A DNA stretch of 62,401 bases from Hyphomicrobiales bacterium (GTDB lineage Bacteria > Pseudomonadota > Alphaproteobacteria > Rhizobiales > Rhizobiaceae): contig JAALLE010000012.1 of the NCBI GenBank assembly GCA_011087605.1, forward strand, positions 1 through 62,401, written 5' to 3'. The position numbers were made by a program, and so were the translations under genes. Numbering within the stretch: the stretch's first letter is position 1; the number at the start of each line of letters is the position of its first letter. Shown here piece after piece: positions 8,815-16,553 of this stretch. The notes beneath the pieces are model-generated. The model worked only from the letters and a program-made list of their open reading frames with translations, was not told the origin of the DNA and searched no databases.

Positions 8815-11800
8815 ATGCATCTGCTGCTGGCACAAAAGGGCGCGATAGCAGATGCTGACGAGGCGATTGACCTTGGCCAATCGCCCGCCGACGTCGTCTT
8901 TATCTCTGCAGCTGATACGGAACTCGCCAGTCTTTCTGCAGCCCGGTCCTCCCTGCGGAACGCACCGAGCCTGCGGTTGGCCAACATGATGGCCCTGTCA
9001 CACCCGATGTCGATTGATGTTTATGCGCACAATACCGTGTCAAAATCCCGACTCGTGATTGTGCGGGTGCTGGGGGGCGAAAGCTACTGGCCCTACGGTC
9101 TGGAAGTGTTGCACGCGACCTGTGTTGAAAACGGCATACCATTTGTCGCCTTGCCCGGCGATGACAAGCCTGACCCGACTCTGGAGCGCTTCAGCACCGC
9201 TGATCCGGCCCTGGTTTTGTCATTGTGGGACTATCTGGTGCAGGGCGGTTCGCAAAACTCGGCAAATTTCCTGCTAGCCTGCCAAAAAGCTGTTTTTAAC
9301 GAAGATCTGGACATTGCCCCCGCCGCGCCGCTGCTGAAAGCAGGCCTGTGGTGGTCATCAATTGCCTCTCCATCGCTGGACGATATCAATCAGGATTGGC
9401 GTGAAGCGTCTCCGGTAGTTGCACTGACCTTCTACCGGGCCTTGCTTCAATCGGGAAACACCCAACCGGTGGAGGAACTGGTCAATGCCCTGAAAGCCCG
9501 TGGCATTAACGCGCTGCCGCTGTTCGTCAGTTCCCTGAAAGACGAGCTTTCGCAGGCGACGGTCCGCAACCTGTTTGGCGAGGCCAAGCCATCAGTCGTG
9601 ATCAACATGACCGGGTTTGCAGTATCGTCTCCTGACGGGCGACGCGTACCGACCGTATTGGAAGAGGGGGGCGCCGTCGTGCTGCAGGCCATTCTCGCCG
9701 GCGGCAGCGAAGAAGCCTGGCGGGAATCGGATCAGGGGCTTTCCTCCCGCGATCTGGCAATGAATGTCGCCTTGCCGGAGGTTGATGGTCGTGTCCTGTC
9801 CCGGGCAATTGCCTTCAAGAATGCCGATAATTTTGATGAAGCAACGCAGGCCAATATTGTCCAACATGTGGCGTTGCCGGACCGCATTGCTTTCGTTGCC
9901 GATCTGGCCGCCAATTGGGTGAAGTTGCGCAACAAAGCCGCAAGCGAGCGTCGGGTGGCACTGATATTGGCCAATTACCCCAATCGCGACGGGCGATTGG
10001 GCAATGGCGTTGGTCTCGACACGCCGGCGGGAACAATGGAAGTGCTGCGCTCGATGCAGCGACAAGGCTATGAAGTGAGCGATCTGCCAGCGGATGGAGA
10101 TGCGTTGATTTCGCATCTGCAGGCCGGACCAACCAATGCCGCCCGTGATGGCAGGGAAATTCGCGAAACCTATAGTTTGGATCATTACAAGGCTTTGTTC
10201 GACGGCCTTCCCAAACAGATTCAGCGTGAAGTGAATGAAAGATGGGGGGTGCCGGAATCCGATCCATATTTTATGGAAGGTGAAGATTGTTTTGCCTTGC
10301 CGCTGGCGCGTTTTGGGCAAACTTTTGTCGGCATTCAGCCTGCCCGGGGCTACAACATCGACCCGACCGAAACCTATCACTCGCCAGACCTCGTGCCACC
10401 GCACGGCTATTTCGCCTTTTATTTCTTCCTGAGGGAGGAATATGGGGCGGATGCCATCGCTCATATGGGCAAGCACGGCAATATGGAATGGCTGCCCGGC
10501 AAAGCCCTGTCGCTGAGTGACACCTGTTACCCCGAAGCCGTGTTCGGTGCGCTGCCGCATCTTTATCCGTTTATTGTCAATGACCCAGGTGAGGGCACCC
10601 AGGCGAAGCGCCGCTCCTCTGCCGTCATTATCGACCATCTGACACCGCCACTCACCCGGGCTGAAAGCTATGGTCCGCTGAAGGAGCTTGAGGCGCTGGT
10701 CGATGAATATTACGAGGCGGCAGGCTTTGATCAGCGGCGACTGCCCTATCTGAAGGGCCAGATACTCGATTTGATGCGCGACACCGGTCTCGATCAGGAT
10801 GCGGGAATTGAGCGCAGCGACGGCGACGGCGGCGGCGGCGATGGCGACGGCGATGATGCGGCGCTTGAAAAACTTGACGCCTATCTGTGTGAGCTGAAGG
10901 AAATGCAGATCCGCGACGGATTGCATATCTTTGGCCAGTCGCCGCAGGGGCGATTGAAAACCGATCTGGCGGTTGCGCTGGCGCGTGTTCCAAGAGGACT
11001 GGGTAAGGGGGCGGATGCCAGTCTGCAGCGGGCGTTGTCTGCCGACCTGTTTGACGGCTTTGATTTTGATCCGCTCGACTGTGACATGGGGGCAAATTGG
11101 CGAGGTGACAAACCAAAGCTTCTTGATGATCTGCTGCCTGACAATTGGCGTAGCAATGGTGATACCGTGGAACGGCTCGAACTATTGGCTGGGCAGTTGG
11201 TGTCGGGCGAGCGGCTGGCTGATGAAAATTGGCACAATACCGCCCCGGTTCTGGAGAATATCCAAATCACCATTCTGCCGACCGTGGAAGCCTGTGGAGA
11301 GGGTGAAATCTCCGGTTTTATGACCGGTTTGGATGGCCGTTTCGTTGAAGCGGGGCCATCTGGTGCACCGACCAGAGGTCGCGTCGATGTTCTGCCAACC
11401 GGGCGCAACTTTTATTCGGTGGATTCCCGTTCAGTACCCACCCCGGCTGCATGGCACCTGGGTCAAAAGTCTGCCGAACTGTTGATCACCCGGCACCGTC
11501 AGGAAAACGGCGAATGGCCGCGTTCGCTGGGCCTGTCGGCATGGGGTACGTCGAATATGCGCACCGGCGGCGATGATATCGCCCAGGCACTGGCGCTGAT
11601 TGGTGTGCGCCCCGTGTGGGATCATGGGTCGCGACGGGTCACCGGCACAGAAATAATCACGCTGGCTGAACTGGGGCGGCCCCGCATCGACGTCACGATG
11701 CGGATATCTGGCTTCTTTCGCGATGCCTTTCCCGCGCAAATCGATCTGTTGGATAAGGCCATCCGGGCGGTTGGCGAGCTTGAAGAAGATGGGGCAGATA

Positions 11801-12600
11801 ACCCCATTGCGGCGAGAATAGCAGCGGAATCGGCGCAACTGATATCCACTGGCATGGATGAAAAGCAGGCGCGCAAAAATGCCGGACATCGTATTTTCGG
11901 TTCAAAGCCGGGCGCCTATGGAGCTGGCCTGCAGGCGCTGATTGATGAAAAGGGCTGGAATGATGCGTCTGATCTTGCGGAGGCTTATCTGACCTGGGGC
12001 AGCTACGCCTATGGGGCCGATGCACAAGGCGATGAAGCCCGATCGCTGTTTGAGCAACGGTTGGGTGGTATTGAGGCGGTGGTTCACAATCAGGACAATC
12101 GCGAGCACGATTTGTTGGACAGCGACGACTACTATCAGTTTGAAGGCGGTATGACAGCAGCCGTTGAACACGTCTCCGGCATCCGTCCGACCGTCTATCA
12201 CAACGACCATTCCCGTCCCGAACGTCCTGTTATCCGCACATTGGAAGAAGAAATCGGGAGAGTGGTGCGGGCCCGTGTGGTCAATCCCAAGTGGATCAGA
12301 GGCGTCATGCGCCACGGCTACAAGGGCGCATTCGAGATTGCCGCAACTGTCGATTACATGTTTGCCTTTTCGGCAACCACCGGGGCGGTGCGCGACCATC
12401 ACTTTGACGCCGTATATCAGGCATTCATTGCGGATGAGGAAGTGCGGGAATTCATGGCCGACAAGAATCCCCATGCCTTGCAGGAAATGTGCGACCGGAT
12501 GTTGGAAGCGATGGAACGGGAGTTGTGGACAGCCCGCTCGAACTCGGCAAAGTTTGATTTGGAACAATATGCCGGTCGCCCGATGAAGGAAGCGGGATGA
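8815..12600 (+). CDS. cobN: Aerobic cobaltochelatase large subunit
   Basis: A 1261-residue CobN/magnesium-chelatase H-type protein that inserts cobalt into hydrogenobyrinic a,c-diamide together with CobS and CobT, which are not in this window. Recognisable stretches include PQGYEVS-like RQGYEVSDLPADG near 418, GVQPARGY-like VGIQPARGYNIDP near 505, HMGKHGNMEWLPGK near 552, and a C-terminal segment VEHVSGIRPTVYHNDHSRP near 1120 followed by GVMRHGYKGAFEIAATVDY. A low-complexity Gly/Asp insert (GDGGGGDGDGDD) sits near residue 670 at a usually variable linker. The ATG is five bases after the cobW stop. The length matches CobN of aerobic producers. Confidence 0.95.
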   Translation: MHLLLAQKGAIADADEAIDLGQSPADVVFISAADTELASLSAARSSLRNAPSLRLANMMALSHPMSIDVYAHNTVSKSRLVIVRVLGGESYWPYGLEVLHATCVENGIPFVALPGDDKPDPTLERFSTADPALVLSLWDYLVQGGSQNSANFLLACQKAVFNEDLDIAPAAPLLKAGLWWSSIASPSLDDINQDWREASPVVALTFYRALLQSGNTQPVEELVNALKARGINALPLFVSSLKDELSQATVRNLFGEAKPSVVINMTGFAVSSPDGRRVPTVLEEGGAVVLQAILAGGSEEAWRESDQGLSSRDLAMNVALPEVDGRVLSRAIAFKNADNFDEATQANIVQHVALPDRIAFVADLAANWVKLRNKAASERRVALILANYPNRDGRLGNGVGLDTPAGTMEVLRSMQRQGYEVSDLPADGDALISHLQAGPTNAARDGREIRETYSLDHYKALFDGLPKQIQREVNERWGVPESDPYFMEGEDCFALPLARFGQTFVGIQPARGYNIDPTETYHSPDLVPPHGYFAFYFFLREEYGADAIAHMGKHGNMEWLPGKALSLSDTCYPEAVFGALPHLYPFIVNDPGEGTQAKRRSSAVIIDHLTPPLTRAESYGPLKELEALVDEYYEAAGFDQRRLPYLKGQILDLMRDTGLDQDAGIERSDGDGGGGDGDGDDAALEKLDAYLCELKEMQIRDGLHIFGQSPQGRLKTDLAVALARVPRGLGKGADASLQRALSADLFDGFDFDPLDCDMGANWRGDKPKLLDDLLPDNWRSNGDTVERLELLAGQLVSGERLADENWHNTAPVLENIQITILPTVEACGEGEISGFMTGLDGRFVEAGPSGAPTRGRVDVLPTGRNFYSVDSRSVPTPAAWHLGQKSAELLITRHRQENGEWPRSLGLSAWGTSNMRTGGDDIAQALALIGVRPVWDHGSRRVTGTEIITLAELGRPRIDVTMRISGFFRDAFPAQIDLLDKAIRAVGELEEDGADNPIAARIAAESAQLISTGMDEKQARKNAGHRIFGSKPGAYGAGLQALIDEKGWNDASDLAEAYLTWGSYAYGADAQGDEARSLFEQRLGGIEAVVHNQDNREHDLLDSDDYYQFEGGMTAAVEHVSGIRPTVYHNDHSRPERPVIRTLEEEIGRVVRARVVNPKWIRGVMRHGYKGAFEIAATVDYMFAFSATTGAVRDHHFDAVYQAFIADEEVREFMADKNPHALQEMCDRMLEAMERELWTARSNSAKFDLEQYAGRPMKEAG

Positions 12601-12669
12601 TCTGCAGGCAAAATAACCGGCCAATGCTGGCCACCAAGTATAATTGTGAACCCGAAAGCGAGATGCGGC

Positions 12670-13308
12670 ATGGCTGATAAACCTGGAAAATATGATCACC
12701 TCACTGAAGACCAACTCAACGCCCGTCATGCCGACAAGATGAAAAAGAAGAAGGCGGCGCGCGACAAGATCATCGCCACCAAAACCCGTGAAAAGGGCCT
12801 GATCATGGTCCATACCGGCAAAGGCAAAGGCAAAAGCACCGCCGCATTCGGCATGGTTTTCCGGGCGCTGGGCAACGGCATGAAGGTCGGCGTTGTGCAA
12901 TTCGTCAAAGGCAAATGGCAGACCGGTGAACGGGTGATTCTTGAAAAACTCGGGGATCAGGTGACCATGACCGCGATGGGTGACGGGTTTACCTGGGAGA
13001 CCCAGGACCGCCAGCGCGATATCGATGCCGCCCGCGCCGCGTGGGAGCGGACCAAGGAAATGATCATGGACGATGAGCATGACATGGTGTTGTGCGACGA
13101 ACTGAACATCGTCTTGCGCTATGACTACCTGCCGGTTTCAGAAATCATCGAAGTGCTGCAAAACAAACCGGAAATGAAACACGTCATCATCACCGGCCGC
13201 AACGCCAAGGAAGAATTAATGGAGATTGCTGATCTGGTGACCGATATGACGATGGTGAAACACCCGTTCAGAGACGGGGTAAAAGCCCAGGTAGGTATCG
13301 AATTTTGA
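12670..13308 (+). CDS. cobO: Cob(I)yrinic acid a,c-diamide adenosyltransferase
   Basis: A 212-residue CobO/BtuR/CobA-type corrinoid adenosyltransferase that adds the 5'-deoxyadenosyl ligand to the reduced corrinoid. The P-loop-like VHTGKGKGKSTAAFGM lies near residue 48, FVKGKWQTGER near 80 and VLCDELNIVLRYDYL near 140. The C-terminal KHPFRDGVKAQVGIEF is the usual family end. The lysine-rich N-terminus (KMKKKKAARDK) is seen in relatives. I chose ATG 12670, giving MADKPGKYDHL, rather than the in-frame GTG at 12646, which has no better ribosome site. It follows cobN by 69 bases. Confidence 0.94.
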   Translation: MADKPGKYDHLTEDQLNARHADKMKKKKAARDKIIATKTREKGLIMVHTGKGKGKSTAAFGMVFRALGNGMKVGVVQFVKGKWQTGERVILEKLGDQVTMTAMGDGFTWETQDRQRDIDAARAAWERTKEMIMDDEHDMVLCDELNIVLRYDYLPVSEIIEVLQNKPEMKHVIITGRNAKEELMEIADLVTDMTMVKHPFRDGVKAQVGIEF

Positions 13309-13440
13309 TGATTTTACCGATGGTGTCAGCGAGATAGCTCCTTCCAAAATCCGCCCCACTTGCCAGATTGGTCCAGTTGATGGAACAATTATGGTTGGGC
13401 GGGGCAGATTCTGTCCTTTTTGGAGTTTTTGGGGGCAAGG

Positions 13441-13872
13441 GTGCGGATACTGGAATCAATCAAGTCGCTGCTAACCAATAAGTCTTCGGTACAGGTGGTG
13501 GCGGATGATCCCCATCTGGCCTCGGAAATCATGTTGCTGGTGCGCATGATGTTTATTGACGGGGAACTCAAGGGCCCCGAGCTCGATCTGTTCAAGCAAT
13601 ATTGCAAAACCATGTTCGGCATTCCCGAAGAGGACGTGCCGGAAGTGATCAAGTTTCTCAGCGATTATGGCTATGAAACCAGCGGTGAACAGGCCGCCGC
13701 CGTGTTTGCTGAAATGCCGGGAGAACGCAAATCCCAGGTGCTCGGCAATCTGATTACCATGGCGCGGGCCGACAATGTGTTGCACGAAAAGGAGGTGGAC
13801 CTCATCGCCCGGGTGTCACGGGTGCTGGGCTATACGCCCGAGCAAGTCAACCAGATCGTGGCAAGGCTGTAG
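13441..13872 (+). CDS. TerB-like (tellurite resistance / DjlA-type) acidic helical protein
   Basis: A 143-residue all-helical, acidic protein. It contains LLVRMMFIDGELKGPELDLFKQYC near residue 30-55 and ITMARADNVLHEKEVDLIARVSRVLG near 105-130. These are two copies of the aspartate/glutamate-bearing helix pair (x-x-A-D-x-x-x-x-x-x-E) typical of TerB/DUF533-like domains, which bind divalent metal in characterised members. The GTG start at 13441 has a G-rich GGGGGCAAGG directly upstream; a TTG at 13420 is the alternative. A second TerB-like gene follows 19 bases after the stop. The role in cobalamin metabolism is unknown; a metal-related function is an inference from the fold and from sitting between cobO and cbiX. 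Confidence 0.75.
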   Translation: MRILESIKSLLTNKSSVQVVADDPHLASEIMLLVRMMFIDGELKGPELDLFKQYCKTMFGIPEEDVPEVIKFLSDYGYETSGEQAAAVFAEMPGERKSQVLGNLITMARADNVLHEKEVDLIARVSRVLGYTPEQVNQIVARL

Positions 13873-13891
13873 ATCATGGAGCGCCGCTGCG

Positions 13892-14308
13892 ATGTTTGAA
13901 CGGGTGATGGATTGGCTGGAAGCTGCAGAACCGTTTGAACACGAGCAGGGGTTCGGTGATCACGATATTCAGGTCTGTGTGGCGGCGCTGTTTTATCACA
14001 TGATCGCCATTGATGGGGTGGTGACAGATGACGAGCGCCAGCAATTGCACTCGCTGTTACAGGAAAGATACGATCTGGATGAAACCCAACTGGAGCAACT
14101 GACGCTGGATGGAGAAGAGAACGACCGCCAGTCAGCGGGGCTGTTTCCTTTCACCGTTATTTTGAACCGTCAGCTGAATGCGGCTGAGCGCCAGACGGTA
14201 TTTGATCAGCTTCACCATCTGGCCATGGCAGATGGCGAGCTTCACGAACTGGAGCAGGGTATGCTCGATCATGTCAAAGTGCTGCTGAAATTGTCGCAGA
14301 CATCTTAA
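13892..14308 (+). CDS. Second TerB-like acidic helical protein
   Basis: A 138-residue acidic helical protein. VAALFYHMIAIDGVVTDDERQQLHSLL lies near residue 30-55 and LHHLAMADGELHELEQGMLDHVKVLL near 105-130; these acidic helix pairs match those of TerB domains. The overall organisation parallels the preceding gene, so the pair probably arose by duplication followed by strong divergence. The ATG 13892 gives MFERVMDWLEA; I rejected the longer upstream reading because it would overlap the previous gene entirely. No export signal or membrane segment is seen. The gene ends 219 bases before the small secreted protein at 14528. The function is unknown. Confidence 0.72.
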   Translation: MFERVMDWLEAAEPFEHEQGFGDHDIQVCVAALFYHMIAIDGVVTDDERQQLHSLLQERYDLDETQLEQLTLDGEENDRQSAGLFPFTVILNRQLNAAERQTVFDQLHHLAMADGELHELEQGMLDHVKVLLKLSQTS

Positions 14309-14377
14309 GTGTCGCAATAAAGGTGATGTAAGCCGCGAAAGCGTTTGTCCTTTGCCGAGCGCTTGGATATTGTCCCC

Positions 14378-14527
14378 AAAGATCGATGGTGCCCCGCGAC
14401 GGGCTGAAAACGATTTCGATGCGGTTGACCCAAACAGGGGGCCAAGTTCGAAACTGTCTGATTGGCGAAGCAAGCTGGCCTTGCAGCGCTGACCCTCGGC
14501 CTGTCACTTATTGTCGAGGAGACCAGA
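14378..14527 (+). promoter_or_regulatory. Divergent cobalamin-riboswitch-like leader
   Basis: This leader shares a stretch with the canonical riboswitch at 6234-6439. GGTGCCCC..GGGCTGAAAACG is followed by GCGGTTGACCCAAACAGGG, and the 14-mer TGACCCAAACAGGG is identical in both. Further on, CGAAACTGTCTGATTGGCGAAGC resembles the core AACTGT..GGCGAGC, GGCCTGTCACT loosely recalls GGCCACTG, and CGAGGAGACCAG resembles the B12 box and contains the Shine-Dalgarno GAGGAGA of the next gene. The AAAAGGGAA block is changed and the P5-P6 part looks shortened. I read it as a decayed or divergent cobalamin-responsive leader that would act on translation; a covariance-model score is needed to settle this. Confidence 0.5.
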
Positions 14528-14773
14528 ATGCTCAAAAAAATCTCGTGTTTGATCCCGGTTATGACCGGTCTGTTTCATACCTCTGCGGCGCAGGCCCATT
14601 GGGGGCATGTTGGTGAGTTTGCAGGGCATGGCCACGTGATCGCCATTGGTGCTGCTGCGGCGGCTGCAGCGCTGGCCGCGGCGATGGCAGCGGCAGCGGC
14701 GCGCGCCAAATCGAAAGACGGTGATGAGCAGGACGCTGAAGTTGGAATTGAAGCTGAAGGAGAAGCAGCGTGA
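14528..14773 (+). CDS. Small exported His/Ala-rich protein (DUF6732-like)
   Basis: An 81-residue protein. The first 23 residues form a signal peptide (KK, hydrophobic core, AQA cleavage). The mature start HWGHVGEFAGHGHVIAIG is His-rich and is followed by one Ala-rich hydrophobic segment and a charged acidic tail. This pattern (short, signal peptide, HWGH..GHGHW/V, one membrane helix) is that of a small family often found in alphaproteobacterial cobalamin loci and labelled DUF6732, as I recall. The histidines suggest periplasmic metal handling. It is translationally coupled to cbiX by a GTGA overlap and has a riboswitch-like leader. A cobalt-related role is an inference. Confidence 0.7.
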   Translation: MLKKISCLIPVMTGLFHTSAAQAHWGHVGEFAGHGHVIAIGAAAAAAALAAAMAAAAARAKSKDGDEQDAEVGIEAEGEAA

Positions 14774-15903
14774 GCGGGTCTGAAAAAATTGGCATCATGA
14801 TTTGCGGCCATGGTAGCCGCAACCAAAATGCAATGAAGGAATTTGCCCAGGTTTCACAAGGGCTCAAAGGTCGCTTTGGCGATGCCCCGGTTGAATATGG
14901 CTATCTTGAATTCGCCAATCCGGTGATATCCCACGGGCTCGACAAGCTGCGCGAACAGGGCTGTACGCGGGTGCTGGCGGTGCCGGGCATGTTGTTTGCT
15001 GCCGGTCATGCAAAAAATGATATTCCTTCGGTGCTCAATACTTATCAGGCGCAGAACCCGGGCATGGAAATCATCTATGGCCGGGAATTGGGCGTCGATC
15101 TAAAAATGATAAGAGCAGCGGCAGCGCGGGTCCAGGAAGCCATAGATGCTGCAGACGAAGTTGCTCTGCATGATACGATGTTGATGGTGGTGGGTCGCGG
15201 GTCTTCCGACCCGGACGCCAATTCCAACATCAACAAAATCATGCGCATGTTGTGGGAAGGATTTGGCTTCGGATGGGGCGAAGTCTGCTATTCCGGCGTC
15301 ACTTTTCCGCTGGTTGAACCCGGTTTGGAACACGCCGCCAAACTTGGCTACAAGCGGATAATCGTGTTTCCGTATTTCCTTTTTACCGGGGTTCTGGTCA
15401 AGCGCATCTTTTCCTTCACCGATGACGTGGCCGCTCGTCATCCAGACATAGAATTTCTCAAGGCAGGTTATCTGAATGATCATGAACTGGTGCTCTCGAC
15501 ATTTGAGGACCGGGTCAACGAGATCGATGCCGGCCTGAATGTGATGAACTGCCAGATGTGCAAATATCGCGAACAGGTATTGGGTTTTGAAGATCAGGTT
15601 GGATTGGCTCAGGAAAGCCACCACCACCACGTGGAAGGCATTGGCGGTGGGTTGGAAGATTGTCCGTGTAACGGCGATTGCGATGCTTCATGCCGCGACG
15701 AGGAATTTTGCAAGCAACATGGCTTGCCGTGGACACCGGTTCATTCCCACGATTCACCAGCCAGTCTGGACCCGCATCACCATCATGACCACGGCCACGA
15801 TCATTCACACGATCATGCGCACGACCATGACCATGACCATCATCACCATCCCTATCCCCATGCGGATCATCCACATGGTCCAAATTCGATGAAAAAGCAC
15901 TGA
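14770..15903 (+). CDS. cbiX: Sirohydrochlorin/precorrin cobaltochelatase CbiX with His-rich tail
   Basis: A 377-residue long-form CbiX. The N-terminal chelatase half begins GIMICGHGSRNQNAMKEFA, with the metal-binding His of GHGSR. The second half repeats the fold with VVGRGSSDPDANSN near 140. A MNCQMC motif near 258-263 matches the Cys pair that binds an iron-sulfur centre in some CbiX proteins. After it come a Cys cluster (CPCNGDCDASC..FC) near 297-314 and a C-terminal His/Asp tail of about 50 residues with many HDH repeats. By family knowledge it inserts Co2+ into factor II/sirohydrochlorin or a related early ring, an anaerobic-pathway feature that here coexists with cobN. The GTG start overlaps the previous stop. 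Confidence 0.85.
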   Translation: MSGSEKIGIMICGHGSRNQNAMKEFAQVSQGLKGRFGDAPVEYGYLEFANPVISHGLDKLREQGCTRVLAVPGMLFAAGHAKNDIPSVLNTYQAQNPGMEIIYGRELGVDLKMIRAAAARVQEAIDAADEVALHDTMLMVVGRGSSDPDANSNINKIMRMLWEGFGFGWGEVCYSGVTFPLVEPGLEHAAKLGYKRIIVFPYFLFTGVLVKRIFSFTDDVAARHPDIEFLKAGYLNDHELVLSTFEDRVNEIDAGLNVMNCQMCKYREQVLGFEDQVGLAQESHHHHVEGIGGGLEDCPCNGDCDASCRDEEFCKQHGLPWTPVHSHDSPASLDPHHHHDHGHDHSHDHAHDHDHDHHHHPYPHADHPHGPNSMKKH

Positions 15904-15917
15904 ACAGGGCGAGTCGA

Positions 15918-16553
15918 ATGGCTGTGACCTATCATTATATCCGGCAACCGGCGGAAATTTACCGCCGTTCTTTCGCCATAGTGCGCGAAGAAGCCGGTCT
16001 GTCCGCGCTGCCAGCATCGGTGCAGCCGATAGCGACACGCCTGATCCATTCCTGCGGCATGGTGGATGTGATCGGGGATTTGTCCTATTCAGCCGGAGCT
16101 GCAGAAGCCGGACGTGAAGCCTTGCAGCGCGGAGCAACAGTCTATTGTGATGTGGAGATGGTGCGGTCGGGGATTATCAAATCGCGTCTGCCTGCCGACA
16201 ATCAACTGCTTTGCACACTCAATGACCCCCGGACCCCTGAACTGGCGCGCCAGATTGATAATACCCGATCAGCCGCTGCTGTGGATCTTTGGGACGAGAT
16301 AGAAGGAGCCGTCATCGCCATCGGCAATGCACCAACAGCGCTGTTTGCCCTATTGGAAAATATTCAGCGGGGCAGGGGCATGCCTGCTCTGGTAATCGGT
16401 ATCCCGGTGGGCTTTGTCGGAGCGGTGGAATCCAAGCTGGCGCTGGCTGAGTTCGGGCAGGGCCTGAACTATATCACGGTTCATGGCCGCCGTGGTGGGT
16501 CGGCAATGGCCAGTGCAGTGGTCAACGCACTGGCGGCGGAGTTGGAACAATGA
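15918..16553 (+). CDS. cobH: Precorrin-8X methylmutase
   Basis: A 211-residue CobH/CbiC protein that moves the methyl group from C-11 to C-12 to give hydrogenobyrinate or its cobalt form. The N-terminal YIRQPAEIYRRSFAIVREE is characteristic, and the catalytic His lies in LIHSCGMVDV near residue 50. GNAPTALFALLE near 138 and GIPVGFVGAVESK near 160 complete the family pattern. The length is typical. Its stop overlaps the cobL start by four bases (ATGA). Confidence 0.95.
   Translation: MAVTYHYIRQPAEIYRRSFAIVREEAGLSALPASVQPIATRLIHSCGMVDVIGDLSYSAGAAEAGREALQRGATVYCDVEMVRSGIIKSRLPADNQLLCTLNDPRTPELARQIDNTRSAAAVDLWDEIEGAVIAIGNAPTALFALLENIQRGRGMPALVIGIPVGFVGAVESKLALAEFGQGLNYITVHGRRGGSAMASAVVNALAAELEQ

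Noticed and set aside
9592-10926. A 444-residue open frame on the minus strand inside cobN
   Set aside because: It lies wholly antisense to strongly conserved cobN sequence, has no ribosome site or recognisable domain, and its composition (many Gln, His, Arg, Ile) is that of a mirror frame of GC-rich coding DNA.
11902-13080. A 392-residue minus-strand frame across the end of cobN and cobO
   Set aside because: It is antisense to two clear genes and shows no domain; it is a by-product of codon bias.
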